Source of the DNA: Puccinia triticina
Lineage: Eukaryota; Basidiomycota; Pucciniomycetes; Pucciniales; Pucciniaceae
Length of the DNA stretch: 64,000 nt
Assembly: GCF_026914185.1 (NCBI RefSeq)
Contig: NC_070572.1
Location: 1,054,001-1,118,000, forward strand
Direction: 5' to 3'
Shown: positions 1 to 10,882 of the stretch, piece after piece
Numbering within the stretch: the first letter of the stretch is position 1
Layout: each line of letters starts with the position of its first letter
Notes under the pieces: model-generated
What the model was told of the DNA's origin: nothing
The model's input: the letters and a program-made list of their open reading frames with translations, nothing else
Databases searched by the model: none
Translations under genes and position numbers: made by a program

Positions 1-633
1 CCCTGAACCTAGATTTTGAGGCAAAGGCCTGATGATAAGAAGGGACAGCCCTGTGATCAAGATGGAGGCAAAGGCCTATAGATATGGAGGGACAGCCCTG
101 TGATCAAGGAGAAAGCAAAGCAAGAAGAAAAGGCAGATCCAGCAAGCCAAAGAGTTGTACCTCTGAGATAAACAAGGTTCAGTGAAAGAGGTTACTTACT
201 GTCAATATCCTAGGCGCCTGTGACGGTAGGTATACTGGGAGTATAGTAGGCTCTTTGGTGGTGATCCTGGAGTTATCTGGGTGGTGGTTCTGGTGTGCTG
301 AAGTCTGTGGATCCGCCTCAGGCAAGGGGGATCCTGACTACGAAAATTTTCACAGTTTGCTTATGTAATTTACATATGTACATGTGGTTTGGCGCGCCTA
401 GTAGCGCTGACACGTCACAACTGCGCAAGGGCGCTACAACTCAGTAACTCAGGGAAGGAGTATAGTTACAATGAATTGGTAAGTTGTAACTAGGGTTAAA
501 ATTGCATGAGGAAACAGAATATGAAGTCAAAACAGGGATATCTCTTAAGATGAAAAAGATATAAAGTAATTTATATGTAACAAAGGTAGAACAGGCAGCT
601 TTTAGGTCAGCTGTGATGACTCTAAGGCTGACA
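1..633 (-). repeat. 3' LTR of old Gypsy copy (partial)
   Basis: Reverse complement matches the 5' two-thirds of the intact 969-bp LTR at 9133-10101. It includes the TGTCAGCCTTAGAGTC start (complement ends at 633), the GGCGCGCC-containing central part and the GGGACAGCCCTGTGATCAAG repeats. The LTR continues past the left edge. The opposite end of the LTR is joined to hAT-derived sequence at 634 instead of to the element's own polypurine tract. Confidence 0.93.
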
Positions 634-1540
634 GATACTTAATGTTCCAACGTATGCCGTATCCGGCAATCAACGGCGCAACCTTCACATTCAGTTCTTT
701 GGCCACTCAATCAAAATTGGCCCGCTGGGCCGCTGATTGAGTTATTTGCTTGATCACAACATCAAGCTTGGTGATGAGTTCCTTCAGTTTTGTGGTCTTA
801 GCATGTTGGTGTTTACTAGAAGTGGCCGCAGCGGATTTGTTTGAATGATTGCCTTGAGGATGATTAACAGTAGCAGCAGAAGAATCATCATCGGAAGTCT
901 TGTCGGCATTACCGTAGTCACTTTGCCAATTGTCCTCAGCATCGTCTGGTTCAACTTCAAGCACAACTAAATTGGTCTTCATACCGGGGGCGAGTTCAAC
1001 TTCCGGAGCCACTTCAAGAGATTCAGTCTCTTCTTCCTCGAGAACCTTTCCGAGCACAGGAAAGAAGCCAAGGACTGCTTCCTTGGCCTTCCCAGGAGGC
1101 AAAGTCTTAAGCAACAAAGCATTCAAGCCAGCATTCACAATCAATGCGAGCTTATGGCAGAAGCATCGGATGTGCATGCTGGCTGGGTCCCACACATTTT
1201 TGGATTGCTCAGCGGGGCTAGTATCTTGGAGTAGTTGATACATCGTGCTGGCCATCGTATTGTTATTAGAGCCAGAATCCGTCGTCTGAGCCAGCATTTT
1301 CTTGTAGAGACCTCCTTTCTTAAGGAGAGCGGCGATCGGACGGGCTAGGAGATGCCCAAAGTGCTTCCAAGGGATCATTTTAAGGGCCAGATGTCGGACA
1401 ATGTAGTCCCAGTTCGAGTCGACATAAGCCACTGCAGCGCCAATGAAGGCGAACCTATTTCCCTTTGTTGTCCAAACATCGTGGATTAGGGTAAATTTGG
1501 TGTCAATTTTCTGTTCAATTGAGAAAGAAAAGGCTGACAT
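634..1540 (-). pseudogene. Captured hAT transposase gene fragment
   Basis: An open frame of 277 codons runs from 1540 to a TGA at 707-709. The same frame then continues without a break to 634 and still reads hAT-like (PLIAGYGIRWN), so the TGA is a premature stop inside a longer hAT reading frame. Recognisable hAT transposase motifs are DVWTTKGNRFAF near residue 22, TTDSGSNNNTMA near residue 85 (region of the catalytic Asp) and WDPASMHIRCFCHKLALIVNAG near residue 117. The C-terminal dimerisation region is missing, so this is a fragment of an ordinary 600-700 aa transposase. The fragment lies precisely between the retroelement polypurine tract (about 1541-1556 on the minus strand) and the LTR (633). 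Its first bases, TGTCAGCCTT, are identical to the first ten bases of the LTR, which suggests capture by template switching at microhomology. No hAT inverted repeats are seen at its ends, so it did not arrive by transposition. Confidence 0.85.
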
Positions 1541-1576
1541 TTCCTACCACCAAAAGGATTGGATTTCTGTAAGAAA

Positions 1577-2430
1577 TTAAACCACAGGGGTAGACCTCTT
1601 CTCACTTCTAAATTTCCTGAGAAGGATAGCAGAATCTGGAATGTCCTTCTCAAGGAGCCATTCATCATGATCAGCACTCATGCCTTTGTATCTAGCCAAG
1701 TACATCATAACATCTCTGCTCTCTACTCTCAATCTCTTGTCTCTGAGAATCTTCTGTATGACTTCACTCTGAGGGGTCTTATCTATGGGGGGAATAACAA
1801 CTTTCACCTTCTGTCTCAAGGGAAACTTATCTGGATTGGGGTCTCTGTATGTTTTCACCAAGCTGACAGGGAATGTAGGATGTTTCCTGCTGAACTCCTC
1901 AGTCAGAATTACTTCTACAGCATTCTAACCATCATTGTCTTTGAATTCTAGACCATATGCACAAAACCTCCTGATCATATCTTCAAGTGTTTGAATCATC
2001 CTTTCAGCTAATTCATCAGTCTGGGGGTGATAAGCAGTGGAGAAGGAGAGATTTTTTCCTAGCATACTATGTAAACCAGTCCAGAATTCAGATGTGAACT
2101 TAGGATCTCTGTCAGAGATGATTATTCTAGGGATTCCAGTTCTAGGCATTACTCTGTTCCAAAACAGTATGGCAGTGTCCATGGCAGAGTCATCCTTGAA
2201 GCAGGGTACAAATATTGGGGTCTTAGATTATCTGTCTACTATTACCAGACAAGCATTGAAACTAGCAGCTCCTCCAGGGGACAAGGAAGTTACCCAATCC
2301 ATGTTAATCACATCCCATGGCTTTGAAGGTTCTTCAATTTGCATGAGCAGTCCAAATCTCTTGCCTGTGGCTTTATTGGCTTTCTGGCATCTATCACAGG
2401 AAGAGCAGTATTCCCCAGTGTCTTGTCTCT
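1577..2430 (-). pseudogene. Integrase and chromodomain remnant of old Gypsy pol
   Basis: Two open segments survive. One (1925-2182) carries the integrase core around the second catalytic Asp ([14 protein letters not shown]) and the HPQTDELAER region with the catalytic Glu. The other (1577-1861) carries the C-terminal chromodomain ([30 protein letters not shown]). Compared with the intact copy about 0.39 kb is deleted between them: sequence equivalent to about 16882 is joined to sequence equivalent to about 17272, removing the end of the integrase and the region before the chromodomain. The zinc-binding N-terminus near 2380-2430 is broken by a stop. Integrase would insert the DNA copy; chromodomains of this group (chromoviruses) are known to steer integration to marked chromatin. 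Inactive here. Confidence 0.9.
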
Positions 2431-3664
2431 AGTTAGCCCACCAGGCAGTATCAGCTACTTTCTCCAAAGTCCTATCTTCAGAAAGATGACCAGAGTAGAC
2501 AATGTCATGGCATTCATGCAAGATGGTGTTGATACTTTCTTTGTCAGCTAGGACTAGGACAGAATTATTTTTCTCTTTAAAGTAGATGAGGCTATCAAAT
2601 ATAGAGAATCTTCCTTCATCATATAGCTTTCTCCAAGGATCTTGTAGAGAATTTTTCAGCTGGGCATCTTTAGCATCTTTCAACAAAAGTTCAGACAATA
2701 TAGCAGTGTTTTTATCTTGCTTGTAACCTTCTCTTACTGAGTCAAAGAACTCATTCTTGAAAGTAGAGACATGGATGCCCATGATGGGGAATCTATCATC
2801 ATCTTTGTCTTCAGGGTCATAAGCAGGGTTACTAGGATCATTTGGCAAGGCCCATCTGCTAAGTCCATCAGCATTCTTGTGAATATTCCCATCTCTGTGG
2901 ATTATAGTCATTTTGCCTCTGTATTCCTGAATGGCAATCTGCCACCTGAGCATGTGTCTGTTGGGAGTCTTCATGTTCAGCAATGATCTCAAAGCTGGGC
3001 AATCTGTTACAACATGAAATACACTGCCATCCAAGTAGTAATGGAGTTTCTCCACGGCCCAAACCAGGCATAAGCATTCAAGTTGGCTGGCACCATATCT
3101 TGTTTCACTGTCCTTTAGTTGTCTGGATATGAAAACAATAGGTCCCTCTTTTCTTACTCCATCAATGACTTGGACTTGATGTAAAGCAGCACCTAAACCA
3201 GTCATACTAGCATCTACATATAGTGTGAAAGGATAGGCCCAGTCAGGAAACAATAGCAATGGAGCTGTGGTCAGTTTCTCTTTTAACAAGTTGTAGGCTA
3301 CTATCCTATGATGAGTCATCTCATATATGACATCAATCCTTGTGAGCTCAGTCAGAGGTTTTGCTATCTCTGCAAACTTCTCAATGTGTTGTCTGTGGTA
3401 ACCAGCAAAACCAAGAAATGATTGCATTTCTTTCCTACTACTAGGCACAGGCTTTTGGAGGACAGCAGCTACTTTGTTCTGGTCTATTCCTATGGCAATT
3501 CCAGAGACAAGATGGCCTAGAGCTTTGATTTGATCAAATCCAAAGTTACACTTCTTCAGGGAGATTTTCATGTTCATTCTGATGACGACTTTCAGTATCC
3601 TGTCTATCCTATTGAGGTGTTCTTCCCAAGTGTTAGACATAATGATGATATCATCAATGTAGAT
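2429..3664 (-). pseudogene. Reverse transcriptase (C-terminal half) and RNase H remnant
   Basis: Open for about 400 codons, beginning inside the MITE at 3665-3776 that separates it from the N-terminal half of RT. It starts at the catalytic loop (YIDDIIIM) and continues through the RT thumb ([25 protein letters not shown]). The RNase H domain follows, with the first catalytic Asp in [12 protein letters not shown], a Glu in [11 protein letters not shown] and an Asp in VVTDCPALRSL. It ends at the integrase zinc-finger start. It is nearly collinear with residues about 988-1395 of the intact polyprotein. The frame itself is well preserved; the break is the MITE insertion upstream plus lesions downstream. 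Confidence 0.92.
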
Positions 3665-3776
3665 CACCAGGAAAAAAGAATGATCACTTGCCAACAAGTG
3701 ACATAGCAAAGTAGAAAGGGGCCTTTGTACTTTTTGATGTCACTTGCAGACAAGTGATCATTGTTTTTTCCTGGTG
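3665..3776. mobile_element. 112-bp foldback MITE, copy 1
   Basis: Ends are CACCAGGAAAAAA and TTTTTTCCTGGTG. The centre is a near-perfect palindrome (AAGTACAAAGG/CCTTTGTACTT in copy 2, one base degraded here) with a second inner pair (CACTTG...CAAGTG), so the whole element folds back. It interrupts the RT codons just after the YIDD region. The intact Gypsy copy at about 15138-15149 shows the empty site, and AGAT is present on both sides (3661-3664 and 3777-3780). An equally long second copy lies at 20670-20781. No coding capacity; a non-autonomous DNA element of unassigned superfamily. Confidence 0.88.
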
Positions 3777-4920
3777 AGATAATGATCCACTTCTCATCAA
3801 TTTCTTTTCTGAACTCAATGTCCATCATTCTCTGGAAATGAGAGGGGGCATTCTTGATCCCAAAGGGCATTCTCAGGTATTCATAGATTCCTTTGTACAA
3901 AATAATCCTGAGTAGGTGTCTGGAATCTTCTGCAATGACATTCTGGTGAAAACCTTTGAGTAAATCCATACTAGTCAGATACTTAGCTTTGGCTAGGTTG
4001 TTCAGAGTCTCACTAATCTTGGGAATGGGATACCTGTCTGAAGCAGTATAGGAGTTTAAAGCTCTGAAGTCTCCTACCATTCTGGACTTTCCATTGTGCC
4101 AGGCAATAATTACAGGAGTGGTGATCTCAACTACTTCATTATGGCCAACTTTCCTTAGAACATTCAGGTTTACTAGATCTTCAATATGTTGTTCAAGAGC
4201 TTCTCTACTTTTGGGGCTGGCAGGATAAGGAGGTCTCCTGAGCAGAGGAGGATAAGGCCTCTCAGTTGTCAACTTGAGATGAACTTCATGGCCTTTAATG
4301 GCACCAAGGGGCTGATTAGTGTTAGAGAAGGCAAGGTTGTTATTGTAGAGGACTTCAAACAGCTTCTCTTTTTGCTCAATGGTTAGCTTATCACTGAACT
4401 TGGCTTCACAAAGTTCTTCTGCAATAAATTGTTGCAGTTGGGGATTGGACTTCTTTACAGCAGAGATTTCATTTGAAGGACTCATTCTTTCTAGATGATG
4501 AGATTTAAAACTGAATTTCTTCCTCTTGTTCTCATCCCCAATGGTGAAGAATCTCTCTTTACTGTTTGTAATACCAAAACCATACAGAGAAATGTAATCA
4601 TTTACAAGTATAAGGTAGTTGATTCTGGCATTTTTCATCACCACGAATTCTGCTAGAATTCTTACTGAACCTTTAGTATGAGGAAAAATCAAAGCCATTT
4701 CTATTATGCCCATTGGCTGTAATTGATCACTACAGCTGTGGAATTTAGCATGGTTGATTGGCATGAGCTTGTTTTCCCATTCTGGTATTATAGAATCTAG
4801 CAATCTGTTGCTGATGATTGAGCAAGAAGCTCCACTATCAAGAAGACATGAGTGTTCTCTGGATTCATTGAGGACAGTAGTGAGATTAGCTTTTCCAGTA
4901 AGATGAGCTTTTCCTGTATC
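3777..4920 (-). pseudogene. Protease and reverse transcriptase (N-terminal half) remnant
   Basis: Contains the retropepsin active site [11 protein letters not shown] near 4820-4850 and then the RT fingers/palm up to the point where the 112-bp MITE is inserted: [69 protein letters not shown]. Collinear with residues about 600-985 of the intact polyprotein. The frame runs into the MITE at 3776 and terminates there. A short indel near 4921-4931 separates it from the gag segment. Confidence 0.9.
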
Positions 4921-4930
4921 AGGTTTTCAT

Positions 4931-6840
4931 TTCATCAGTCTAGCATCCTCTATATGAGAAGACTGGCAGGATTTGTCCCAGGTCTGAGGTTGATGAGTTT
5001 CAGCTTGAATTTCAGCAATGGAGAAGTCTTGGTTTATCTCACACTTTACAGCATGTGCTCCAAAATCAAAGTCAAATAAGGGATCATAGTTGGCACCATT
5101 TCCATTGTCCATGGAAAGGATCATGTGGTTGGTTAACTTCTATGATTCTCTTCTTCTTCATCTAGTTCTGATTCAGAATTTTGTGGTACACTTTGATCTT
5201 CCTCATTGTCACTCTTGGGATCATCATCATCATCCATTCCTACATTGTTGATTCTGTTCTTCTTCTTAGGGCATTCCCTGGAGAAGTGGCCAGTTTGTTT
5301 GCAGAAATGGCAATTAAGTTTTTCCTTCTCAGGGGCAGAGACAGGATTCCTTTTTGTAGAGGAGTCAGTTGGTTTATCAGTTTTCTCAGGGGCAGGATTA
5401 TTTCTCCATTGGGATCTGTTTGGAGCATTATAATTGTTTGTCACAGGCTTATTCCTTTTTATGACTCTGTCTATGACTTCTTCAGCAATTATAACCATAT
5501 CCTCAAAACTCATCTCAGTAGCATCTCTTTTATATCTGCTTTTAATAGCATGCTCAAGGTTTGGAGGGCATTGCTTTAAGATCTTCTCACAAATAAGATA
5601 CTGACTGAGTTCAGGTTGATAAGCTTCCAGTCTTTCTCTCTGGTTACCAAACCATTTATGGATTTTTCTCCCATCATAGGCAAAGTGATCACTCTCAAAC
5701 TCCTGTTGCATTTTCCATTTCCAGTTCTCAGTGCCAAACTTATTTCTGATGGCATTTTTCCACCAAGCCCAACATTTGTTTCCATACTGATCTCTGATGC
5801 CTAGGTACCAATTCCCTGCAGTGTCAGTCAACAAGATTGTTAATCTACTGATTATCATGTTATCTAGCATCAAGTAGTCTCTGACAAGGATATCAGTGTT
5901 TTGAATCCAGAGTTCATGATTGTAAGGCAATTCTCCAGAGAATTTCTCCCAGTCTCCATTCTTAGGAATACCTTTCCACAATTCCTTCCTCATTTCCAAG
6001 TCTACTATTCCATGATCAATGTAGGGGAATTCTTCTTGAGAATTTGCATTAGGAGTATTGCTTGCAGGTTTGGGGAAGTTATCTTTTGATGGTCTCTGAG
6101 GTTCAGGAGTAGGAACAAGAGGAGGGGCTCTGTGTTCCTGTTGTTGTTCATGATGAACATTCTGAAAAGGGTTATTGTACAAGAGATGTGGGGGCTGCTC
6201 TCTATCCTTTGGGGTCATTAAGGAATCTAATTTGGAACTCACAGAATTTATCACAGAAGATATATCACTGAATCTTCTCTTGGATTGTTCTAACCTGTTG
6301 TGTTCATTAGCATGAAGATCATTAATCTGATTGCCAATTGATGAAAGGTTGTGATCCAGTTTCTCTTCAAGTCCTTTCAAATTCTGGCCAATGTTGTCCA
6401 TGTTGGAATGGCATTGTGATTCATTTACCAGAATCAGATCCTGGATAGTCTCAAATTTCTCATCCATGTGTTTTTTCATTTGTTCTAACACATTGTTGCT
6501 CACATTGGATTTCTCTCTGGCACTTTCTCCTATATTGTTCAGGATTTGGTCCAGTAAGAATGGGATGAATTCATTTTTAAAGAGATCAAGAATGGAATCA
6601 TTTAACACTTCTTTAAAGTTGCTAACACAAGATTCAAGAAGTGTACCAGGAATGGTTTCAACAGTGCCAAATAATTCAGATAGAAATTTAGAGAATAATA
6701 CTTTTCTAGAAACAAGGGGCCATTTCTAGAAATTTCATTGTTAAGATTGTTGAGGAAGAATTCTCTATTGGAAGGATTAGAAAGATTATAAATGTCTAAA
6801 CTAAGACCTAAAGGAGAATCACTACTTAAGGAACTTTTAG
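4931..6840 (-). pseudogene. Gag (capsid, zinc knuckle) remnant of old Gypsy copy
   Basis: A frame of about 490 codons (5133-6608) matches the N-terminal part of the intact polyprotein. It has a heptad-rich region near 6300-6560, a capsid-like domain ([20 protein letters not shown] to [17 protein letters not shown]) and a CCHC zinc knuckle ([14 protein letters not shown], near 5270-5310). The N-terminal bases (6602-6840) lie in another frame because of an indel around 6605. The C-terminal acidic linker is broken by a stop at 5133 (HRS then stop, versus an open frame in the young copy). Gag would package the element RNA; it is defective here. Confidence 0.9.
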
Positions 6841-6848
6841 GCAAAGAC

Positions 6849-7758
6849 TAGAGATGGCTCTGTCACACCCGGGTACCCACGTGGGTGCGGGTACCCACGG
6901 CCTGTTTTGACTGGATCCTGACATCCGTACCCGCATCCGCACTCGTTGGCGGGTACCCGCCGGCCTGGGCGGGTACCCACGGATACCCGCTCCTTGAAAC
7001 TCATCTCGGAAACCGGAAGGGGCCCCTTTTGGTCAAAGAGGGATGACCTCGGCAACCAAAAGGATGCCGTTTTGGTTGCAATAAGACCTCTGCGACCAGG
7101 AGGTTTCCTGCTGTTCGCCGAGGTAACTTTGACGACCAGGAGGTTTTCTTCTGGTCGCCGAGGTAACTTCAGCGACCAGGAGGTTGTCTTCTGGTCGCCG
7201 AGGTAACCTCGGCGACCAAGAGGTTGCCTTCTGGTCGGCGAGGTAACCTCTGCGACCCGGAGGTTACCTGCTGGTCGCGCGCTGAGGTTATTTAACCTCT
7301 GCGACCAGGAATATTTCCTCTTGGTCGCCAAAGTTTTACAAACTTTGTAACCAAGATAGTATCCTCCTGGTCGGCAAGGTTTTGTAATGTCTGCGACCGG
7401 GAGGATTTTTTCCTTCTGGTCGCCAAGATACAGCCCCGGTGACTGGAAGGAATACCTCCTGGTCAATGAGGTTGTGTGTCCTCAGCAACCAGGTGGGTTT
7501 TTCTGGCTGCCAAGGCTGTAAAACCTTGGCAACCGGAAGGAATCAGGCCTTCCGGTTGAAGGGATCAGGCCTTCCGGTTGAAGCGGTGGGCGGGTGCGGG
7601 CGGGTGTGGGTTGGATTATCCGGGTACCCGCCCACTTTTTCCCGGAATCTCGAACATCTGCACCCGCACCCGCACCCGCTGGTTGGTATCCGCCGGCCGT
7701 GGCGGGTACCCGCCAGCGGATAGCAGGTACCCGCAACAGGTTCGCCGGGCCATCTCTA
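6849..7758. mobile_element. Non-autonomous hAT element, 910 bp, with palindromic minisatellite core
   Basis: Terminal inverted repeats TAGAGATGGC/GCCATCTCTA are flanked by the perfect 8-bp duplication GCAAAGAC (6841-6848 and 7759-7766); an 8-bp duplication and a TAGRG-type terminus are hallmarks of hAT elements. Both subterminal regions are rich in GGGTACCC-type palindromes (6865-6980 and 7615-7735). The middle (about 7080-7480) is a degenerate tandem array in which GCGACCAGGAGGT and its inverse ACCTYCTGGTCGC alternate, so each unit is itself a palindrome. The long open frame across it (6837-7466, minus) has no transposase motifs and follows the repeat, so it is not called as a gene. It interrupts the gag leader of the old Gypsy copy. 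Confidence 0.9.
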
Positions 7759-7766
7759 GCAAAGAC

Positions 7767-7905
7767 TCTACTAATATGGGCCTCTCCCTCTGGCTCTCCC
7801 TCGACCGTAACCTCTCCTCACTCCTTGTGTGGCTCTCATGAGATATTCTCCTATCTGGAGAACTCGCTGAGTGTCGTCCCGTGGGTGTATCCAGTTCCTC
7901 CCTGA
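7767..7905 (-). pseudogene. ORF1 3' fragment of old Gypsy copy
   Basis: Collinear with about 11932-12060 of the intact element (end of ORF1 and start of the gag-pol frame). Stranded between the hAT-type element on the left and the giant CACTA element on the right. The remainder of ORF1 resumes at 32727. Confidence 0.85.
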
Positions 7906-8590
7906 CACTACCAAGATGGATGAATTTGCGATGTCGTATATTGATCAATATAGTGTATATTGATCAATTTATATTGATCAATTTTTTATTTTTTTTTATT
8001 ATTCCTCTTGATACCTTTGTCTGTTTTCCATGTCTCCTTGATACTATTCTATAATCTCTGCCCTTCTGCCTGTGTTAGCTTCAAGCCACAGGAATTTTTT
8101 TTTTTCTTTTGCCTGATAACATTCATAAATTTCTACATACACCACTCAATTCTTCCTGAAAAAAAGATGTTTCAAGTTTTAGGATTAATCCAGGGTAGCT
8201 GAGGGGTCTCAAATTTTTTCTTCTTTTTTTTTTTACTTCAACAATTGATGTTATCAGAAGTCTCCAAATCGACTTTTTTTCAAAAGAGGAAAAACATTGA
8301 CCCCTGACCTCTCTCATGATACCATCCTGCACACATTTTTAATTTGGTTGGTTGAACTTGCTCAAGATATTGCATATCATACTTGAAGTGCTACATGCAT
8401 ATAAGGCCTTTTTGTAATTAGTTTAACATGGTTTAGCATATTTTTGTCAGGTTCTTTTTTTTATCTACTTTTGTTATCAACCACAGATTAATGAGGAATA
8501 TTTCCACATAAAATTTCATTGGACAATTTTTCTGCATATAAAACCCGGAAATATTTTAAAATATAATTTATTTGGGGTTGCATCCATTAT
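7906..8590 (+). repeat. Left unique arm of CACTA foldback element
   Basis: Starts CACTACCAAGATGG. Three copies of the palindrome ATTGATCAAT lie within 7936-7985, followed by AT-rich sequence with homopolymer runs. The right arm (32061-32726) is its inverted copy with scattered substitutions and indels. The ATTGATCAAT copies sit where CACTA transposases usually bind subterminal repeats (family knowledge; binding here is inferred). No coding capacity seen. Confidence 0.88.
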
Positions 8591-9132
8591 GCAGCAGCAA
8601 CAATGTGATCAGTTCCCAAATATCACTAATTTGGTAGTTTCTGGCCCTTTCTGCCACTATATCTCAACACAGCGTGGGAGTTCTTCCATGATGTTGGTAT
8701 CAAAATGATCAATAGCCCCCAAGGATTCATTTTGTATCTTAAATTACCACATAACCCAAATTTAGCAGCTACAATCTGATCAATTGCCAAATGTCACTAA
8801 TTTGGTAGTTTCTTGGTGTTGCTGCCACTATATCTCAACACAGCCGGGGAATTCTTCCACGATATTGCGATCCAAATGATAAATAGCCCCCAAGGATTCA
8901 TTGTGTACCTTAAATGACCACGAAACCCCCTAATGTAGCCCCTACGATCTGATCAGTTGCCAAATATCACTGATTTGGTAGTTTCTTGGTGTTTCTGCCA
9001 CTATATCTCAACACAGCCTGGGAGTTCTTCCATGATATTGGTATCATAATGATCAATAGCCACCAAGGATTCATTGTGTACCTTAAATGACCACAAAACC
9101 TCCAAATGTAGCAGCTACAATCTGACCAGTTG
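8591..9132 (+). repeat. 173-bp satellite, left block
   Basis: About three degenerate units of the same repeat that fills 18633-30642, read in the plus direction (CTAATTTGGTAGTTTCT, CTGCCACTATATCTCA, GATTCATT). The block is interrupted by insertion of the young Gypsy element at the AGTTG of GATCAGTTGCC. Confidence 0.9.
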
Positions 9133-10101
9133 TGTCAGCCTTAGAGTCATCACAGCTGACCTAAAAGCTGCCTGTTCTACCTTTGTTACATATAAATTAC
9201 TTTATATCTTTTTCATCTTAAGAGATAACCTTGTTTTGACTTCAGATTCTGTTTCCTCATGCAATTTTGACCCTAGTTACAACTTATCAATTCATTGTAA
9301 CTATACTCCTTCCCTGAGTTACTGAGTTGTGGCGCGCTTGCGCAGTTGTGACGTGTCAGCACTACCTGGCGCGCCAAACCACATGTACATATGTAAATTA
9401 CATAAGCAAACTGTGAAAATTTTCGTAGTCAGAATCCCCCTTGCCTGAGGCGGATCCACAGACTTCAGCACACCAGAACCACCACCCAGATAACCCCAGG
9501 ATCACCACAAAAGAGCCTACTCTACTCCCAGTATACCTACCGTCACAGGCGCCTAGGATATTGACAGTAAGTAACCTCTTTCACTGAACCTTGATTATCT
9601 CAGAGGTACAACTCTGTGTCTTGTTTGATCTGCCTTTTCTTCTTGCTTTGCCTCCTCCTTGATCACAGAGCTGTCCCTTCTATTCTACAGGCCTTTGCCT
9701 CTATCTTGATCACAGGGCTGTCCCTTATAATCACTTGGCCTTTGCCTCAAAATCTAGGTTGCAGGGCTGTCCCTCAGGTTTCCCATTAAGAACCTTGACT
9801 GTCCAGAGAGAAGTCTAAAAAACTGTGGCTGGATTAAACTTATCTAATCCAGATACCCTCCTGAGAGGAAGCTGTAGCACTTCTAGCACAGATTAGCAGC
9901 ACTCTTCTGAAGAGTAGCATTGCCAGTGGACGTGCATTCCCACTAGAATAACCTAGTACTTCTCTTCTATCTTATCCTGCTTGGTTTCTTTCTCTCTCTT
10001 TCTCTTTTTCTCTTACAGTTGTATTTTCTTTATCTCAAGAAATCAAACTGTTGTCCCCCATTTCTTGTGTCCTGCTGTCACTATAGAGACTCAGGCTCAC
10101 A
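9133..10101 (+). repeat. 5' LTR of young Gypsy element
   Basis: 969 bp, TGTCAGCC to GGCTCACA. Contains a TATA-like stretch (TACATATAAATTACTTTATAT, near 9188-9210), CCTGGCGCGCCA near 9366-9377, and near 9640-9770 three spaced copies of GATCACAGRGCTGTCCCTT-like sequence. It is expected to supply promoter and RNA start; the start site cannot be placed from sequence alone. Confidence 0.95.
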
Positions 10102-10121
10102 ATTGGGGGCCTCATCGGGAA
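10102..10121 (+). other. Primer-binding site of young Gypsy element
   Basis: Directly after the LTR comes ATTGGGGGCCTCATCGGGAA. A TGG start two bases after the LTR, complementary to a tRNA CCA end, is the standard layout. The old copy has the same sequence with one change (35461-35481, complement). TGGGGGC recalls proline-tRNA primer sites, but the match beyond it is imperfect, so the tRNA is not identified. Confidence 0.7.
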
Positions 10122-10346
10122 AATTACTCACCTTTTCATAATTCTAGACTGCTATAAAGCCAAAGGACTGATCCTCCTGACTAAATCAAACAAAAAACTC
10201 TTAAAAATTCGAAAAAATCACTTAAAAAAATTTTCTACATATCCTACTAACGCTGAAAATCTTCTAAAATTATCCCAAATTGCTCTTATATTGATAAAAT
10301 TCCTAACTGAACCCTTGAAAAATTTTTTTTTACGTCCTGTGTACTC

Positions 10347-10792
10347 GTGAAAGTGCAGAATTGCGACTCCTCCGCGCCGCTATTCATCCCTTCGTCGGAC
10401 TTGTCCTCCCCAGAACCCTCCATATCTTCGAATCAAGAGGAGATAGCGAAAAACGGAGTATGCTCAAAAGATTCTCCTGCTTCTTATCTACAATTACCGC
10501 AGTTGACCGTAAAAAAATTCTTAACGGCGCAGACTAGCGCAGAAGACGAAAACTACGACGATAGAATAGTGACAAACCCGCGCAACGGCAATCTTATCAG
10601 TAGTTCGTCGTGGACCCCTATTGCTACTGCAAGAGCACAAAAAACTCGTCGAAAGAAGACTGTTGCTCCCGTCAATATAGCCGAGTGGAACTCTAATTCC
10701 TCAGCGAAGTCAAGCGCAAAGGAAAATAAGAAAAAAAACCTCTTCTACTACGCAGAAAAGCAAGAGAATTTCTGCTAAAGCTAAATCCTCAG
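10347..10792 (+). CDS. Gypsy leader ORF0 (function unknown)
   Basis: A frame without an ATG codon at its start is open from before 10347 and is conserved in the old copy (34720-35272 minus: QNCDSSAPPFIPLSDLSS versus QNCDSSAPLFIPSSDLSS). Conservation between diverged copies suggests coding. In the young copy a run of eight A near 10732 shifts the frame: reading one A fewer restores similarity to the old copy (SSTTRKSKRISAK). The restored frame ends with GCTAAATCCTCAG directly before GTACTT, a plausible splice donor at 10793, and joins in frame to ORF1 after an acceptor CCTTAG at 10880. ORF0 may therefore be the first exon of ORF1, or a decayed leader. Low complexity, rich in Ser and Lys; no domain recognised. 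Confidence 0.45.
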
Positions 10793-10882
10793 GTACTTAA
10801 CCTTTAAAAAATCCTTATTCTTCTTTTCCTACTCGACTACCAACTTTCCTACACGTGCTCACCATGCCTCCTCACCTTAGAA

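Noticed and set aside
6837..7466. 209-codon minus-strand frame with repeated RRPE/GDQ-type residues
   Set aside because: Lies entirely in the palindromic minisatellite of the hAT-type element; the amino-acid repetition is due to the DNA repeat and no transposase motif is present.
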